Assembly: GCA_934120715.1 (NCBI GenBank)
Contig: CAKOUW010000004.1
Span: 1 to 64,000 of the forward strand
Direction: 5' to 3'
Length of the DNA: 64,000 bases
Source of the DNA: an uncultured Bacilli bacterium
Lineage (GTDB): Bacteria > Bacillota_I > Bacilli_A > RF39 > UBA660
Part shown: piece after piece, positions 61,254 through 64,000 of the stretch
How positions within the stretch are numbered: position 1 is the stretch's first letter
Layout of the letters: each line of letters begins with the position of its first letter
Notes under the pieces: model-generated
Told to the model about the DNA's origin: nothing
Database searches by the model: none
Seen by the model: the letters and a program-made list of their open reading frames with translations, nothing else
Program-made: the position numbers and the translations under genes

Positions 61254-61469
61254 CTATTTACGATAGGTAATACGCCCACGTGTTAAATCATAAGGCGATA
61301 GTTCTATCATTACGGTATCTCCTGCTAAGATGCGAATATAGTTCATTCGTATTTTACCAGAAACGTGGGCTTCCACAATGTGTCCATTTTCTAGTTGAAC
61401 CTTGAACTTCCCTCCTGGGATAATTTCTAGAACTTTACCTTCTATTTCAATCGTATCTTCCTTAGCCAT
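61254..61469 (-). CDS. infA: Translation initiation factor IF-1
   Basis: 71 residues, OB fold: DTIEIEGKVLEIIPGGKFKVQLENGH, HVSGKIRMNYIRILAGD, VMIELSPYDLTRGRITYRK. Four bases after map. Confidence 0.98.
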   Translation of the reverse strand: MAKEDTIEIEGKVLEIIPGGKFKVQLENGHIVEAHVSGKIRMNYIRILAGDTVMIELSPYDLTRGRITYRK

Positions 61470-61473
61470 CTTT

Positions 61474-62220
61474 TCACTCTCCTGTCAAGATTTTATATCC
61501 ATCATCAGTTACTACAACTGTGTGTTCAAAGTGGGCTGATGGACGATGATCCAATGTATCGATTGTCCAATCATTATCATGAACATAGATACGTGGACTT
61601 CCCAATGTTAACATTGGTTCTACAGCAATTACCATCCCTTTTTTTAATCTGGGACCTGTATTTTTTGTTCCATAATTTGGAACTTCTGGATCTTCATGAA
61701 CATCTGTTCCAACTCCATGTCCACAAAGCTCTTTTACTACGCCTAAGTTATGTTCTTTTGCATATTGAGAAATTGCGTATCCAATATCTCCAATTCTGTT
61801 TCCAGGCTTTACTTGTTCTAGTCCGATAAATAGTGATTTTTCAGTATGTTCTAATAAATATTCTACTTCATCACTAACTTCTCCAACTTTATAAGTCCAA
61901 GCAGAATCGCCATGATATCCTTTGTAACAAGCACCTATATCAATTGATACTATGTCACCATTTTTTAGGATCCTTTCACTTGGAAAGCCATGGACTACTT
62001 CGGAATTTACACTTATGCATAGTGCTGTTGGAAAGCCCTCATAACCTTTGAATGAAGGCGTTGCACCTTGTTTGCGAATAAATTCCTCAGCGAGTCTGTC
62101 TAATTCTTTTGTCTTAATTCCTTCTTTTACATAAGGTTTTAAGTATTGATGGGTTTTATATACAATATTACCGGCAATTCTTAACAGTTCAATTTCATGT
62201 TCACTTTTAATAGTTATCAC
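61474..62220 (-). CDS. map: Methionine aminopeptidase, type I
   Basis: 248 residues. Metal ligands are visible in VSIDIGACYKGYHGDSAW (Asp pair), ELCGHGVGTDVHEDPEVPN (His), MVIAVEPMLTLGS (Glu) and HFEHTVVVTDDGY (Glu). It removes the N-terminal Met from nascent proteins. adk-map-infA is the usual order. Confidence 0.97.
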   Translation of the reverse strand: MITIKSEHEIELLRIAGNIVYKTHQYLKPYVKEGIKTKELDRLAEEFIRKQGATPSFKGYEGFPTALCISVNSEVVHGFPSERILKNGDIVSIDIGACYKGYHGDSAWTYKVGEVSDEVEYLLEHTEKSLFIGLEQVKPGNRIGDIGYAISQYAKEHNLGVVKELCGHGVGTDVHEDPEVPNYGTKNTGPRLKKGMVIAVEPMLTLGSPRIYVHDNDWTIDTLDHRPSAHFEHTVVVTDDGYKILTGE

Positions 62221-62233
62221 TTAATCATCTCCA

Positions 62234-62890
62234 TTAATCTTTGCTAATAATCTCATCAACCATTTTGAATACTTCCTCAGGAGTATTGTTTCCATCAACT
62301 TTTTTCAATACACCTTTCTTTTCATAGTATTCAATTATTGGCTTTGTCTTTTCGTTGTACATTTTGTATCTATTCTTAAATGCTTCTAGATTATCATCGC
62401 TACGTTGGTATAGTTTTGAACCACAGATATCACATACTGAATCTATAGCAGGTGTCATTTCTTTAACATTAATATTAAAGATGGCCTTGCAGTTTTCGCA
62501 TGTTCTTCTGCCTGTAATTCTTTTTTCTAGTGTTTTTTCATCAACATCAATTAGAATTACATTACCAACGTCGTAACCTAAATTATTTAATATCTTGTCA
62601 TATTCAATAGCTTGTTCCAAATTTCTTGGAAAGCCATCTATTATATAACCATTTTTACAGTCGTCTTTTTTTAGTCTTTCCTCAATTAACTGATAAGTAA
62701 TTTCATCTTTTACAAGATTACCACTAGCAAGTGTTTCATAAACATAATGACCTAACTCACTATCTTCTTTGGCTATATCACGTAAAATGTTACCAGTTGA
62801 TATGTGAGGAATTTTATATTTTTCCACAACGAATTCGGCCTGAGTACCCTTACCGGCTGCCGGTGGGGCTATAAACATAATATTCTTCAT
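62234..62890 (-). CDS. adk: Adenylate kinase with zinc-binding lid
   Basis: 218 residues. FIAPPAAGKGTQAEF (P-loop, Ala-Ala variant of GxPGxGKGT), ISTGNILRDI, IIDGFPRNLEQA, RITGRRTCENCKAIFNI...CDICGSKLYQRSDDN: the lid holds four cysteines for structural zinc, as in Gram-positive Adk. Interconverts ATP+AMP and 2 ADP. Confidence 0.97.
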   Translation of the reverse strand: MKNIMFIAPPAAGKGTQAEFVVEKYKIPHISTGNILRDIAKEDSELGHYVYETLASGNLVKDEITYQLIEERLKKDDCKNGYIIDGFPRNLEQAIEYDKILNNLGYDVGNVILIDVDEKTLEKRITGRRTCENCKAIFNINVKEMTPAIDSVCDICGSKLYQRSDDNLEAFKNRYKMYNEKTKPIIEYYEKKGVLKKVDGNNTPEEVFKMVDEIISKD

Positions 62891-62892
62891 AA

Positions 62893-64000
62893 TTACCTTC
62901 TACTATATCCTCTTTTATAACTTCTAGTTAAAATACTACCTTCTAGTTGTTTATACGTTTCAAGTGCTACTCCTACTACGATTAGTAATCCAGTACCACC
63001 AATTGATACAGATGTTGGAAGACTTGTTACTTTTGAAAATAATATTGGTAGACCTGCTATTATTACTAAGAATACAGAGCCTAGTATTGTAAGTCTTGAT
63101 AAAATTTTACTTACATACTTCTTTGTTTCATCTCCTGGTCTAATTCCAGGTATATATCCACCATTTTCTTGTAAGTTTTTAGCAAACTCTTCTGGTTTTA
63201 ATTGAATAAATGTATAGAAATATCCAAATAAGAATATTAGTACAACATAAATTATAAAACCTACTGGAGTTGTATATGTTAAATACTTTTGAACAAATAG
63301 TGTGAATCCTTCTTTTTTTATTACTTGAGATATGATACTTGGTATTGACAATAAACTAGAGGCGAAAATTACTGGAATTACTCCTGCTGAGTTTATTTTT
63401 ATTGGCATAAAGCTTTGTGCAGAACTTCCATAAGCACTTGTTGACTTATTTGAATATTGGATTGGTATTCTTCTTTCTGATTCTTGTACAAATATTACAC
63501 CTATTACTATTGCAAAATAAATTATTACAAATATTATAAATTTAATTATCCCTAAAGTAATTACTTGGGCTGTTCCATCAAACGCAATTAATCCTTTAAA
63601 AGCATCAATGAACATTTGTGGAAGTGTTGCTATAATACCAGCCATAATTATTAAGCTTATACCATTACCTATACCTTTTTGAGTAATTTGATCTCCTAAC
63701 CATAGCAAGAATGCTGTACCTGCTGTTAAAATTGTTGAAATATACAAATACTGCATTGGATTGCCTGTTTTACCAATAAACGCAAATGAGAATGCATATC
63801 CTTCAATAAATGAGAAGGCTATACCAACATAACGTGTTATTTGATTTAGCTTTTGACGGCCAGTTGCTCCTTGTTTGCTAAGTTCTGTAAAGTATGGAAT
63901 GATATCCATCTCTAGTAATTGAATTATGATTGATGCCGTAATGTATGGCATAACTCCTAGGGCAAAGATGGAAAAGTTCTTTAATGCTCCACCACCCATT
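62893..64000 (-). CDS. secY: Preprotein translocase subunit SecY (5' end beyond the window)
   Basis: At least 368 residues; the N-terminal ~60-70 residues, including the first helix, lie past position 64000. FSIFALGVMPYITASIIIQLLEM, GIGNGISLIIMAGIIA, QESERRIPIQYS, MPIKINSAGVIPVIFASSLL and GYFYTFIQLKPEEFAKNLQENGGYIPGIRPG are SecY helices and loops. Forms the SecYEG channel. Two bases upstream of adk, as expected. Confidence 0.98.
   Translation of the reverse strand, partial: MGGGALKNFSIFALGVMPYITASIIIQLLEMDIIPYFTELSKQGATGRQKLNQITRYVGIAFSFIEGYAFSFAFIGKTGNPMQYLYISTILTAGTAFLLWLGDQITQKGIGNGISLIIMAGIIATLPQMFIDAFKGLIAFDGTAQVITLGIIKFIIFVIIYFAIVIGVIFVQESERRIPIQYSNKSTSAYGSSAQSFMPIKINSAGVIPVIFASSLLSIPSIISQVIKKEGFTLFVQKYLTYTTPVGFIIYVVLIFLFGYFYTFIQLKPEEFAKNLQENGGYIPGIRPGDETKKYVSKILSRLTILGSVFLVIIAGLPILFSKVTSLPTSVSIGGTGLLIVVGVALETYKQLEGSILTRSYKRGYSRR

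Noticed and set aside
1..64000. Mycoplasma-type code with UGA as tryptophan
   Set aside because: UGA terminates several genes at ATGA overlaps, and the tRNA-Trp anticodon is CCA with no UCA version seen.
1..64000. CRISPR array
   Set aside because: No set of regularly spaced identical repeats; the short repeats at 16569, 23981 and 46984 occur only two or three times.

Overview
The window is an AT-rich stretch (by eye roughly 30% GC) of a low-GC, Gram-positive-type chromosome. The S10/spc/alpha-type order secY-adk-map-infA-rpmJ-rpsM-rpsK-rpoA-rplQ, followed by an Ecf-like ATPase pair, truA, rplM and rpsI, is the Bacillota arrangement. A degenerate SpoIID-like protein, a CwlD-type amidase, LysM repeats, an EssC-type type VII secretion ATPase, LemA and HdeD-like proteins also fit an uncultured, reduced member of the Bacilli/Erysipelotrichia/Mollicutes-adjacent gut lineages. 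The assignment is inference. UGA is used as stop (for example in ATGA overlaps at 20521-20524 and 43932-43935) and the only tryptophan tRNA seen has a CCA anticodon, so the standard bacterial code applies.

Layout. 1-13064: mostly housekeeping and small-molecule genes (DUF402 phosphatase-like, HdeD-like membrane protein, radical SAM plus FTR-like protein, Ca2+ P-type ATPase, UvsE, a possible cysteine peptidase, a decayed HAD gene, tRNA-Trp, DUF3048 protein, GpsA, a membrane-anchored thioredoxin) and the 3' part of a LysM amidase gene. 13065-26060: a ~13.0 kb integrative element inserted inside that amidase gene; the 5' part of the amidase lies at 26056-26318. 26319-33092: a promoter-plus-terminator structured RNA, hpt, a CofE-like ligase, Abi_2 and HtrA-type proteins, a zinc phospholipase C-like protein and a degenerate SpoIID-like protein. 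33101-47533: a stripped-down EssC/EsaB-type secretion locus and, upstream, an eight-gene operon of mostly zinc-ribbon membrane proteins that includes a trypsin-fold protein without its triad and a HExxH protein, bounded by an XRE regulator. 47532-52588: lemA, DUF2207, radical SAM/SPASM and a small protein in one coupled operon, then a CwlD-like amidase. 52681-54519: ZIP transporter and an orphan endolysin/holin pair. 54634-64000: the ribosomal protein/RNA polymerase/secY block.

The most interesting region is the element. Its ends share a 5-bp core (GCACC); deleting one core plus the interior restores an in-frame ~418-residue amidase, and the joined ends form a site with perfect 8-bp inverted arms (CTACATTC/GAATGTAG) as expected of a large serine recombinase attP. 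Cargo looks like anti-phage defence: (i) a coupled four-gene operon of an adenine-plus-cytosine dual DNA methyltransferase, a LAGLIDADG-fold protein whose two catalytic acids appear replaced, a small PD-(D/E)XK nuclease, and an ABC/SMC-type ATPase with a variant P-loop; (ii) a reverse transcriptase preceded by its own consensus promoter and a ~300-nt structured, non-coding leader, like RT-ncRNA defence systems; (iii) a HEPN-domain protein; (iv) an AAA/DUF4143 ATPase with a repeat-bearing promoter.

A second notable unit is lemA-DUF2207-radical SAM/SPASM: the DUF2207 membrane protein ends in three CSSC blocks separated by glycines, and the maturase gene overlaps that tail, suggesting that the tail is the substrate.
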